Shown one piece after another: positions 50,177-59,568 of a stretch of 64,000 nucleotides of DNA. Position numbers and translations under genes: made by a program. Numbering within the stretch: the first letter of the stretch is position 1; every line of letters begins with the position of its first letter. The DNA is taken from NCBI GenBank assembly GCA_018136815.1, contig CM030936.1, positions 941,800 to 1,005,799 of the forward strand, in the 5' to 3' direction. Below the pieces are notes generated by a model, which saw only the letters and a list, made by a program, of their open reading frames with translations, ran no database searches and had not been told where the DNA came from. Source of the stretch: Isochrysis galbana (Eukaryota; Haptophyta; Isochrysidales; Isochrysidaceae).

Positions 50177-51292
50177 ATGCGCGCCACCCTCGCCGCTCTC
50201 TCTCTGCTTGCGGCTCCGTCCGCGGGGCTGCAGCTGGGAGCAGGCGTATGCCGCACCGGGCGTGGCATGAGCGCGCGCACCGTCTGGCCCGTCTGCGCAG
50301 CTGAGCCAGAGAAGCGCGTCGACCTCTCCCAGCAGGGCGGCGCGATCGTGACGGCGGCAGATGCGGAGCAGGTGGGAAACCTGGTCGCGGACGACGAGTG
50401 GCTCGGGCTGGCGATGGAGCTGGCGATCGTGGTGAGTTGACCAGCGTATCATCTCTCTTATCTCACGCTCGCTCTCACACTGCGCCGCATTACGCTGCTT
50501 ATGGTCCACCGCTGAGTAATGCGCTCAGCCCTTCAGGTGCGCGTCGCCATTCGCGAGGAGCTGAAGAAGCAGGTGCGCGACTTCACGGGGAAGGATGAGT
50601 ACAAGATTGGCGATGTGAGCAAGGAGCTTGACGCGCGTGTGAAGGAAGAGGTCGCACGCCTGCGCAGCAAAGACGAGTACGAGCTGGGTGATCTCTCTTT
50701 GGCACTCGATGAGATTGTCAAGTCAGAGGTGTGCAAGCTCACTGGCAAGGACGAGTACTCCGCTGGAGACCTGTCCACCGAGATCGACTTGCGTATCAAG
50801 TCCGCTGTAACTAGCTTCTGCGGAACCGAAGAATATACGCCCGGCGACCTCACCCGTGAGATCGACAGGCGGGCAAAATCCGCAGTGGCCGAGTTTACAG
50901 GCAAAGAAGAGTACTCCTTTGGTGACATTTCCAGGGAATTAGAGAGGCGACGCGCTGCCTGGGTGGAGGATTACATTGGCAAGGAGGAATACCAGTGAGT
51001 TCGCTCCCACAGTGCGTATTGCAATGGCATCATTACCTGGGCTTTGCAATGATGGTACTCATATTTGTTGCACAGATTTGGCGACATCACCAAGACCTTT
51101 GTCAAAAACTTCACAGGCAAGGATGAATGTGAGCCTGTCTTGCCACCCACTGCTGTCATGGCCCCACCTGGTTGTATGCCTGCCGTTTATCCAATTAGCC
51201 TCCTTCGTCTTCTCGCAGATCAATTTGGCGACATCACGAAGAAGGTCGGGCAGATGCTTTTCGGCAACAAGCAGGTCAACAAAAAGAAGTAG
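50177..51292 (+). CDS. Plastid-targeted EY..GD repeat protein, four exons
   Basis: Exons 50177-50431, 50537-50994, 51076-51128 and 51219-51292 encode 279 residues. Donors are GTGAGT, GTGAGT and GTGAGC. The first 18 residues (MRATLAALSLLAAPSAGL) are a signal peptide, followed by an R/T-rich transit-like segment to about 45. From residue 86 there are seven copies of (K/T)-(D/E)-E-Y-x-x-G-D-(I/V/L)-(S/T), each preceded by a helix ending in F-x-G-K and spaced 33-36 residues apart except the last. A typical unit is FTGKEEYSFGDISRELERR. The C-terminus is basic (GNKQVNKKK). I do not recognise a named family. I infer a plastid structural or binding role, because the repeats alternate helix and a tight acidic turn. 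Exon 3 codes for only 18 residues, half a unit. Confidence 0.7.
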
Positions 51293-52131
51293 ATGTGCGC
51301 AGTGCTAAGCAAGGTCGACGGATTGCGCACATTCACCAAGAAGCTCTATCTGTTACTGCGCTGTGTTGGTCTATCACGCTCGCACAACAGCCTCACCCTA
51401 GCACGAAAGAGAGTGCGGCTTCTAGCCTGGTCTTATCTCTTCCAAAGGTTCTCCACCACGAGACCACGTTGCGCCCTCGATCACGTGGATGGAATGCGAG
51501 ATGCCGCAACCATTCATTGCCGCACTTGGCACCACCGAGACTGATTCGCGATAGGGGCCCCTTCTTTGCCTCGTTCGGAAGACACCATTTGGAATAGTAA
51601 CCAGTGAGCACGCTTTCACCGAGCGCACGACCTAGGACAACTGATAGCGCCTCTAGATAGCGCCTCTAGGCATTCGCATCGAGGGTGGCCCAACGCATGA
51701 CGTCCATGTGGGGGGCAACCTAATCTCCGCCAAAGCATGCATGTTTGTGGTGTTGAAATTTTGTGCGCGCGCCATGCTTCGGGGCAGCGTACGACAGGTG
51801 ACACACGTTATTCGCGCGCAACCGTCAGGCGCACCAGCAAATAACATAAAGCGAACGCGCGCTTATGTACGCGGGATAGACGAGGACTGCGGCTAGCAGC
51901 ACGCCAAAGCTGACCTACCGCATGCACAAGTCTAGTCATAAATGCTGAAAACGATAACTACCAATTTGTCAGTGTTCATACTCATATACAACTTCTGAAG
52001 ATTCGGGAAAACTCTATTAATGCCCTCGCCTCGCGTGCGGCCATGGAGCCCGTAGTGACTACGTTGGAGCCATGCCCGCTCCGCTCAAGACGCAAGACGC
52101 AAAAACTGCTCTAAAAGCAAAACCAAGGTGC
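51293..52131. other. Intergenic, no gene recognised
   Basis: Short frames only. An ACTTCTGAAGATTCGGG block at 51990-52006 resembles the CTTCAGAT(T)n LINE tail, so a small remnant may lie there. Confidence 0.4.
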
Positions 52132-52345
52132 AAGGTGTCGTTCCGTCAATTATGGGACATCACTCAAATGGAGCCATCAAATGTTTAAAGTCATTTAAAC
52201 AACAATATTCACATACACCCTATTGCCGACTTTTAATATCTACGGTGGACACAGCTCGCGCCGCGCGCTTTCAGAACGCGCCTTTCAGACCTTTCATAAA
52301 TAAAACCCGTCACGGAACACAGGCAGATAAGGCAGCCTTAAATCT
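52132..52345 (+). repeat. Dispersed 200-bp repeat R3, copy 2
   Basis: Partner of 30268-30465 (shared blocks listed there). In both copies a retroelement-like piece follows, here the ORF1-like start at 52399. Confidence 0.7.
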
Positions 52346-52398
52346 TCATCTTCTTCGTCTTCTTTTCTTTTCCAACTAACTTTATTATGGTCAGTTGC

Positions 52399-52535
52399 CA
52401 TGGAGCGCGCCGCCGCTCCCCTCCTCTCCTCCGGGCCCCCCGCCGAGGGCGGCCCCCCAGCCCCCATGGAGCAGTCGCTGTCGAAGCGACCGCGCCCGCC
52501 ATCAGAGGCTGTCGCATCCGCGATTGACCTTTTTG
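52399..52535 (+). pseudogene. ORF1-like start of a retroelement (MEQSLSKRPRPP)
   Basis: A frame opens MERAAAPLLSSGPPAEGG and contains MEQSLSKRPRPPSEAVAS. A version of this block occurs at 39455-39540 (TELALAKRPRPPAEV), and the first 13 codons also at 19745. The basic, Pro-rich N-terminus suits the ORF1 of a LINE. The frame runs into the R4 repeat and its TTGCAG acceptor-like site at 52571. Confidence 0.4.
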
Positions 52536-52660
52536 TTTTAGAAGTTGTTTGCGTTTCTATGTTCCCTCCTTGCAGGCTAGCCACGAGTCACCGTCGCAGT
52601 GTCCTACATTCGTCCATTCGCCCTTGTTGCCCTCGCCTCCTTTGTCGCCTCCTTTGTCGC
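52507..52660 (+). repeat. Dispersed 150-bp repeat R4, copy 2
   Basis: Partner of 46121-46280 with about 93% identity by eye. It joins the ORF1-like frame on its left. Confidence 0.8.
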
Positions 52661-53039
52661 CGGCAAACAGCTTGGAGAGGAGGAAGGGAGAGCGGAGGTT
52701 GTAAGGGGTGATGTGGCGAGTGAGGTGAGAATGAGGTGGTTGTGTTGGTGGATGTGTGGACTGGGTGAGGCTGTTGTGAGGCTTGGGTTGTGTGGTGTGT
52801 GGAGGGAGAGGGAGGGCGCGACGGGGGTGAGGAAGCGCCTTGATAGGTCCTGTTACATGGTGTGAGAGCGGCCACAATACCTCCAGCCGGGCGCCGAGCG
52901 GGAGGTCGACGGTGGGCGGCGGGGGCGGGGGGGCGGCGGCGAGGGGGCAGGGACGGGGGCGGCGTCGCGGAGCGTCTGGACGCCGACGTCGACGGTGGCG
53001 ACGGCGGGCGGGAGGCTGGAGCGGATCAGGGCGATCTCG

Positions 53040-53395
53040 TTGAGTGCGCGGAGGTGGTAGGAGGCGGCGAGGGAGGAGGCGGCGAGGGAGGGGAGGGAGG
53101 GGGTTGCAAAGGAGGGGGTGGCGATGGCGAGGGAGGTGGCGGCGAGGGAGGAGGCGGCGAGGGAGGGGAGGGAGGGGGTTGCAAAGGAGGGGGTGGCGAT
53201 GGCGAGGGAGGTGGCGGCGAGGGAGGAGGTGATGAGGGAGGAGGTGATGAGGGAGGTGATGAGGGAGGTGATGAGGGAGGGGGTGGCGAAGGAAAGGGCG
53301 GGGAGGGAGGGGGTTGCAAAGGAGGGGGTGGCAAAGGAGGGGGGGGCGAGGGAGGGGGTGGCGAGGGAGGGGGTGGCGAGGGAGGGGGGAATTGA
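53040..53395. repeat. GAGGGAGGGGGTGGC-type minisatellite
   Basis: Units of GGCGAGGGAGG(A/G)GG and TGCAAAGGAGGGGG recur for about 350 bp. On the minus strand the array reads PPPSPPPPS in one frame and SLATPSFATPS in another. The minus frame 53725-52853 that ends LRALNEIALIRSSLPPAVAT and VDVGVQTLRD is the only one with non-repetitive sequence that looks protein-like, but I cannot assign it. Confidence 0.6.
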
Positions 53396-53524
53396 TTCGT
53401 AGTGCAATACTCCCACAGAAGCTTCCCGTTGTGACGTCCAGACAGGTGAGGTGACACTTGACGGGGCTCTTCGTCTGGTTCCATAGGACGCTTCACAGAA
53501 GAGGAGGCCATCGCGATTCTGGTA

Positions 53525-53705
53525 CGCGGGGAGGGAGAGGAGGGCTCTGAAGGGAGAGGAGGGGCTCTGAAGGGAGAGGAGGGGCTCTGAAGGGAGAGGA
53601 GGGGCTCTGAAGGGAGAGGAGGGGCTCTGAAGGGAGAGGAGGGGCTCTGAAGGGAGAGGAGGGGCTCTGAAGGGAGAGGAGGGGCTCTGAAGGGGACTCT
53701 GAAGG
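53525..53705. repeat. 20-bp minisatellite GAAGGGAGAGGAGGGGCTCT
   Basis: About nine near-perfect head-to-tail units. The high identity between units suggests recent expansion. Confidence 0.95.
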
Positions 53706-53742
53706 GAGAGGGGGCTGGTAGGCAATGCAGGGCGGCGGAGAA

Positions 53743-53925
53743 CTGCTCAACTGCAGGGCAACTGCTCAACTACACGGCAACTGCTCAACTGCAGGGGCAA
53801 CTGCTCAACTGCAGGGCTACTGCTCAACTGCAGGGCAACTGCTCAACTACACGGCAACTGCTCAACTGCAGGGGCAACTGCTCAACTGCAGGGCTACTGC
53901 TCAACTGCAGGGCAACTGCTCACCC
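53743..53925. repeat. Minisatellite of CTGCTCAACTGCAGGG-type units
   Basis: Units of CAACTGCTCAACTGCAGGG and CAACTGCTCAACTACACGG alternate in a higher-order pattern that itself repeats twice (53760-53840 and 53840-53925). The higher-order repeat shows block duplication. Confidence 0.95.
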
Positions 53926-54159
53926 TTCCCTCGTCTCCTCCATATAGACGTGTGACGAAACTTGTTGTCTGCTTTTACGCGGTCGGTGCTCTTTGGTGTA
54001 ACTCATCAATGCTCTTTGGTGTGAGACGTGGATCGTGAATTCCAACGAGATATCGACACTGCCCCCAAGTCGAGTGAATGGAGTCAGACCACGTGTGGGT
54101 TTCAACATGTGAAGTGTCCAGTTGAGTCAAGTAACCTCCAGGTGACAACGAAAGGTGTT

Positions 54160-54620
54160 AGCAGGGATGGGGATAATTGAACGCTTTTGGTCTGATGGAC
54201 GGGGACGCACAGAGAAGACAGAGGAACAAGGGGACAGGGGGTGCTTCGGAGCGCTGGCGCGGAGAGAACCAAGACGGAGGATAAAGACACGGAGAAAACG
54301 GGGGGGGGGGGGGGCGAACGGCTATAGGAACAGAGGAAAGGGTAGAAGATATGGACGAAGGGAACGGGGCACTGGCGGGTCGGGGAGGGGGAGGGGGCAG
54401 GGCGCGGGAAGACCCCCGACCCCACTGGCCAAGGAAACAAGGGGGGGACCGGAGTTACAAAGGAAAGGGCAAGGGAGGGATCTCGGCTGCATGCGGGCGC
54501 GGTGCGAGGGAGGAGAGGGAAGAGGGCGGGGCGCCGGGAGGGTAGACACGTTCTAAAAATAGAGCGTGTCGTGGGGCATGGAGGGCGTTCGCGTGCTCCC
54601 CCTAACGCAACAGGGGCACA
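54160..54620 (+). repeat. Hairpin-bearing dispersed repeat, copy 2
   Basis: Partner of 25800-26225. It ends with the hairpin GACACGTTCTA-AAAA-TAGAGCGTGTC (54545-54570), then CTCCCCCTAACGCAACAGGGGC. Internal identity is lower than at the hairpin. Confidence 0.6.
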
Positions 54621-55027
54621 GGGGCGTTGGTGTGTGGGTCCGCCAGCATCCTGTGTCCGTGATTGGCATTGTGTGAGCTCAAGCCAATGACACCTTCTGG
54701 CAACAGCTATAGTAGTAGTAAGTTTTTATCCTTGTTCCGCGCACTCCACAATGTCGGACAATCTAGTCCCGAGGTGTTGTCAATATTACTGCGCTGCGCA
54801 CGGATACCACACATGCGCGATCATCAGGGCACAGTAGAGCGGAGCTGCCGCGACGGCAAAGCCCCAAAACTCCTCAGCGCCATGGCAAGATCGATAACGA
54901 CCTCCTCTCATGGGCAAAGTAAGGGAGCTAAGTCGTAAAGCACCATCAGGAGGATTGTACTAATGAAGTGTGATCAATGAGTGGGCATAGACGCGTAAAC
55001 AAGAATCCTAAGCACGGGTGGTTGCGC
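54621..55027. other. 3' flank of light-harvesting gene, no gene recognised
   Basis: No motif-bearing frame. It should hold the 3' untranslated region of the light-harvesting gene (minus strand). Confidence 0.4.
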
Positions 55028-55840
55028 TTAGAGAGACTCGCCGATCGGGAAGACGGGGTTGCCGGTGAGGGCCTCGTGGATGACCATGCCAGTGATGCCC
55101 ATCATGGCAGCACGGCCGTTGTTACGCTCAGCGTTGAGCTTCCAGGTCTTGCCAAGGAAGAGCTCCTCCTCGCCAATCTGCTTGGTGGAGCCGTCGCCGA
55201 GCCAGACATCGTAGCCATCCGGGTAACGGGCCCAGAACCAGCCCTCCGGAATGACGTCACCCGGGTCCTTCGCCGGGTCCTGCTTGAGGCAGTAGACCTC
55301 GAGCGCCGAGATGAAGATGACGATCTGCAGCCACGCCGACGTGGGAAGCGCTGCCCACGAGGAGATAGCACCACCCGGGATGTCAGTGAACTTGATGCCC
55401 TCCGAGGTGGAGAGGTAGCCCGGCCAGCGCATGCCGCTGTAGGTGGTGATGACACCAAGGAAGGCAGCCATTGCCATGCGTCCGTGCTTGATCTCCATCT
55501 CGACGAACCTGCGGTAGCGCTCAGGGCCCTGCTCGCGGATCTGGAGGGGATCCCAGCGGCCAATCGGCGGGAGGACGCCAATCTCGTCGTAGGCGGGGAC
55601 GAAGGTGCTGACCTCCTGGTAGGGCTTGCCAGTCACATCAAGGAACGTGTTGACGGTCTTCTTGACGCCCTTGGGCGCGGCCTTCGTGGCAGCCTTGGCG
55701 GGGGCCTTCGTGGCGGCCTTGCCCTTGGGGGCAGAGCGCGAGCGGCCGGTGAACATGGCGACATCGGCAGAGCGCGTCGGGGCGACGACCGGCGCGACGG
55801 GCGCGGTGAAGGCGAGGTTGGCCGAGGCGAGGGCGAGCAT
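55028..55840 (-). CDS. Fucoxanthin chlorophyll a/c-binding (light-harvesting) protein
   Basis: This single frame, started at 55840 (MLALASANLAFTAPVAPVVA), encodes 270 residues. A longer upstream extension is only low-complexity translation. The start has a short signal-like segment and the A-F-T-A-P motif that marks signal cleavage and plastid import in red-lineage secondary plastids. Helix 1 of the LHC fold is ERYRRFVEMEIKHGRMAMAA (E-x-x-H-x-R chlorophyll ligands). Helix 3 is KLNAERNNGRAAMMGITGMV (E-x-x-N-x-R). The middle helix is near SAWLQIVIFISALEVY. Pigment ligands are intact. These proteins bind chlorophyll a, chlorophyll c and fucoxanthin in thylakoids and feed the photosystems. The Lys/Ala-rich segment at 40-60 (APKGKAATKAPAKAATKAAP) is unusual for the family. 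It could be stroma-facing. Confidence 0.93.
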   Translation of the reverse strand: MLALASANLAFTAPVAPVVAPTRSADVAMFTGRSRSAPKGKAATKAPAKAATKAAPKGVKKTVNTFLDVTGKPYQEVSTFVPAYDEIGVLPPIGRWDPLQIREQGPERYRRFVEMEIKHGRMAMAAFLGVITTYSGMRWPGYLSTSEGIKFTDIPGGAISSWAALPTSAWLQIVIFISALEVYCLKQDPAKDPGDVIPEGWFWARYPDGYDVWLGDGSTKQIGEEELFLGKTWKLNAERNNGRAAMMGITGMVIHEALTGNPVFPIGESL

Positions 55841-56079
55841 GGGGACAGCCGAGGTGAGGGGAAGAGTGGGGAGAGTGCAAGTGGATCGGTGGGAGGGGGG
55901 GATAGAGAGCAGCAAACCAGAGGTCGAGAGAAGAGAGAGAGAGAGAGAGAGGAGACGGGAAGAAGAAAGGCGAGGAGAGGGAAGTTTGGGCGTGGGGGGG
56001 TGGGGGGGGGGGGAGGTCGCCGCGTCGGAGGGTCGCCGCGGGGGGGGAGGAAGCGAGAATGAATTGCTGGCGGAGCTGG

Positions 56080-56260
56080 CGCGCGGGGGGGGGGGGGGGG
56101 AGGGGAGGGGGGAGGGAAGGGGGGGGGGCGGGGGGGAGCGGGGGGGGGGGGAGGGGGGGGGGAAGGGAAGGGAGCGGGGGAGGTGGGGGGGGGGGGGGCG
56201 GAGGAGGGGGAGCAGGGGGGGGGGGGGGCGCGGGGGGGGGGGGGGGGGGGGGAGGCAGCG
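56080..56260. repeat. Long poly-G tract upstream of light-harvesting gene
   Basis: G blocks of 8-18 separated by A or C. In the sense of the light-harvesting gene it is a C tract 240-420 bp before the start. GA repeats (55928-55950) lie nearer to the start. Confidence 0.85.
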
Positions 56261-56673
56261 AATTGGGCGCGCGCGAGATGGCGCCACCGCGCGGCGCCAA
56301 TGGGGGGCACTTAATTTCCATCGCTCCGCCTGCTCCCCCACCCCCCCCCCCGCCCCCAGCCTCTCCCTTAGTTAGTACCCCCCCCCCCCCTCTCCCCCGC
56401 CTTCCCCTCTCCCCTCAGTGTGCCCCGGCCAAAATCTTGGTGGATGAGGGGCGGGATCTATATTAAATCATACTAGTAGAATTCTCGCCGCGCACGCGAC
56501 TCTGGACCCTGGACCCTGGACCCGCTGCCCTCACCCGAGTGTTCTACTTCTACACCCCCATTCCCCCGGCCCACTCCCCCCGCCATCAGAAGCCCGGTCA
56601 CTCACTAGGGAGGTGCGGAGGGCAAACTCGGTAATGGGCAAACGGAGGCCTAAAAAAGGTCCCCACATATAGG

Positions 56674-56857
56674 CCTACATGTGAAACACAGCCAAACTTA
56701 GAAATAAAACAGCAAAAACAGTATGTTTTTTGCCGTCGAAAAAAAACAGTGTAAAAAACAGATGTGCGGGGTAGGGGGGCCGCCCGAAATAAAACAGCGA
56801 AAAACATATGTTTTGGGCCTCCGAAAAAAAACACTGTTCCTGTGTTTCACATGTAGG
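56674..56857. mobile_element. Small foldback element with 18-bp terminal inverted repeats
   Basis: CCTACATGTGAAACACAG (56674-56691) is the exact reverse complement of 56840-56857. Inside, GAAATAAAACAGC and the AAAAACAGTATGTTTT block recur, so the interior is itself a repeat. It has no coding capacity. A related end is at 9824. Confidence 0.7.
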
Positions 56858-56986
56858 CATATAGGTCCTGGTGCAGGGTCCTCTTCTTCCCGTTAGGTCC
56901 TCATTAGGTCCTGGTGCAGTAAAAGGAATGGAAATGGAAATGGGGGGTCGTCCGGCGTCCGGCGATATTTTATATTTTTATTTTTA

Positions 56987-58760
56987 GGGCGGTCAAACAC
57001 TATTTTAACTTATAAGGGTGTAAAAATAAAAATGGGAAAGTTAGGATTGAGGAAATACACCAAAGTAAAGCGGTAGAAACTGACGAATTGGGAAGACCCA
57101 TATAGATATAGAGGTGGGGGAGCAGAGTGGGTTAAAAAAAAACTCTTGTTGATCCGGAGGCCCACATTTTTTTATCGTTTATCGTCGGACCGGGGGAAGA
57201 TTTCCCCTCGTCCCTCTCCCCGCTCTAATCCGAATCCGAGGCAGAGCGATGGCGACCGACCCGCCTGACAGTAGGGGTAGGCCAGGATATCCCGGATATC
57301 TATTTGGATATTTGGGCAGCTTTGCCGGAAATGGATATCTTTTGGATATGCCTGGGATATTTGGGCGTGTGTTGAGGCGGTGGCGCCCAAAAAAAAACTC
57401 TTTTGTCCGTTACTTCGGAGAGCAAGCTGCGAGTGAGAGTGAGAGGTGGAGGGGGGTGACGAGGGCTCTCGGCTGCCAGAATGCCACAAGGTGCAAGGTG
57501 GGCTTGCACTGCTTGCCCCTGCCCGCGTGTCGCCCTACCGCCCTACCACTGCACAATCACCCTCATGCCGCTCGTGGCTCGCGGGTCTCCGTTTGGGGCA
57601 GCTGCATTGCTGCATCATCAGTCACCATGCGCTTGCGCGTGCGACGCGGCGAGTGAGTCACACAGCCCAGCTTGCTGCCATAGTTATGTGCTATTATAAT
57701 ACTAGATTGTGGATATTTCTTGAGATATTTGGGGGTGTGGGTTGGATATTTTTTGGATATATTTCATGGATATTTGGGCAAAAATTTGTGGATATCCTGG
57801 CCTACCCCTACCTGACAGGCCGACAGGCCAACCTTCGCCGCGCTCCAGCGAGAGCACGGCGGTGGTCAGCCCCCCCTTGTCGATGGTGTTCGGACTAAAT
57901 GGTCCGGGTACAACGGTCGGCGGTCTCACCGGCGTTTCATGCCACCGCACTCGGCCGCTTTCTGCTTCACCTGCCCACGCAGCATAGACGTCAGCCCCAC
58001 ACCACACCACTTCCTGCCCCAACCTGAGGAGGATGACACCGGCTTGCCTACGCGCTCCTACGCGCAGAACCCTATCCAGCATATTGGTACGCTGCCTCCC
58101 AACCCCGCGCGAGGGAAGAGAGGGCAATTGCGGCTCGGCCACTAGGGCACTGTATCTTGATTTGACTTTATGCTCTGTCACTAGTCGAAGTGGATGAACA
58201 AAGAAGTCCATGCTCCATGCCGCCCGCCCGGTCGCGGTGCCAAGTTAGCCGCTCTAGCCACCCAAATATCCACCAAGTATTCAGAGCACCCATGGAAATG
58301 AAAATATCCAGAGATAGCTAGATAGCTAGTCCTGCCAAAATTCGCCCAAACATCCAGTAGCCAGTAGATATATCCGGATATTTCTGCCAAGGCCTAATTT
58401 CGACGAGGTTCCGGGGCGCTGCCTGCCCGATTGGCGTAACCATCCGGGTGGGACCTGTGTATTTGGTATCTGGTGGGGTCCCCCATCCGGATGGATCGTC
58501 GAAAACGGGCACGCAGCGCGCCCGGTCTCGACTTGCGACTTGAAGTTGAGCTTTTTTTTCAAGCTTTTGCGATTTTAGCATCTTCTCTGTCTTTTTTTGA
58601 TTACGTTTTGTTGTGGGGGCCCAAGGGGGGGGGTCCGGGTCCTAATGGGCCCGGATATGTGCTAGTTGGGTGTATTGGGAACTTTCTACCGGAAAAAATC
58701 CTCAAATTTCCTCTAAGATGGTCATTTTTCACCCATTATAAAAACACTGTTTGACCGCCC
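56987..58760 (+). mobile_element. 1774-bp DNA transposon-like element, TA target duplication
   Basis: Left end GGGCGGTCAAACACTATTTT and right end (reverse complement) GGGCGGTCAAACAGTGTTTT are inverted repeats whose similarity extends about 45 bp (GGGTG.AAAAAT in each). TA flanks both ends (56985-56986 and 58761-58762). TA duplications are typical of Tc1/mariner-type elements. No transposase is readable. The body has GGATATTT(G) arrays at both ends (57288-57365 and 57707-57795) and TCCGGATATTT near 58373. Copies of the left end occur at 23331 and 42787. This is the only copy with both ends. Confidence 0.75.
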
Positions 58761-58814
58761 TAGATCCCTATCCACAGCTCCGTGCGAACCCGCAAGGCGG
58801 CCCATGGACCCATG

Positions 58815-59302
58815 GAAGGAAACCTAAAATCAAAACCCCGCTAGGCTCAGTACTCCCATTTTCGCGGAAGACGACAAGGGTAGACTAAGGGTGAACACCA
58901 ACCTCAGCCTCGTGGCGGAAGCGCTCGGCCTCGCCGAGCGACGCTTGCCTAAGATGCAACTATATATTCCGCCCCAAACCTTACTTGGCAAGTTACTTGG
59001 GGCGCACAAGATCACCACGTGACAACAGAAGAACCAACGACGACACGACACCCGAGCAACGCCAAAAAGAAACAAGTCACCCAGCGAAACAAAAGGAGGG
59101 CGAGAACACTCGCTGGGGACAGGTGCACCCCGTCCAACCCAGCCCCCCCCCAAGCAACCTGAGCCCGCCTATGTAGAGCACAAGCACAAGGGGAGGTGCC
59201 GCAAGGCGGGTAGTGAGGAAGTGGGAGGGGAAAGGGTGTGGCTACAGAAGCGAATGTCAGTGCCGCGCCGCGCGCGAGGCGAGAATTTAAAAAGCTTTTT
59301 TT
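58815..59302 (+). mobile_element. LINE 3' end with C-terminal motif, 5'-truncated
   Basis: A frame reads PIFAEDDKGRLRVNTNLSLV then AEALGLAERRL, equal in order to the C-terminus of the LINE at 9906-10605. The 3' untranslated region holds AGGTGCCGCAAGGCGGGTAG and GCGAGAATTTAAAAAGC plus seven T at 59296-59302. Divergence from the other copies suggests an older insertion or another subfamily. Confidence 0.7.
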
Positions 59303-59568
59303 AACCCAATATCCCCCACCTCTAAATGAATCTCGGACCAAGGGGACAACACACGCGACATCTCTCCCCAGAGGCCTACGGCCATCTCGCCAAATGCAGG
59401 CACGTCGGGATGAAGAGAGAAGAGAGTCAGTCAAATCGTTCGGATTTGACCAAGTCAGGCCTGCCTTCCGGTGATGGTTCGGCCGTGTTGCAAGAGCTCC
59501 AATGGGCTACTCGCATCAATAATCGACAATTTATAAGCAGCCAAGAAGCGAGATGCCTATTGCTATTG
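59303..59568. other. No gene recognised
   Basis: Short stretch between a LINE end and the stop of the RlmN-type gene. No motif is seen. Confidence 0.4.

Noticed and set aside
54977-56062. Plus-strand 361-codon frame over the light-harvesting gene
   Set aside because: It is the antisense shadow of the light-harvesting coding sequence and has no motif of its own.
55841-56341. 167-residue N-terminal extension of the light-harvesting protein
   Set aside because: It is Pro-rich translation of a G/C simple repeat, and the A-F-T-A-P presequence starts at 55840.
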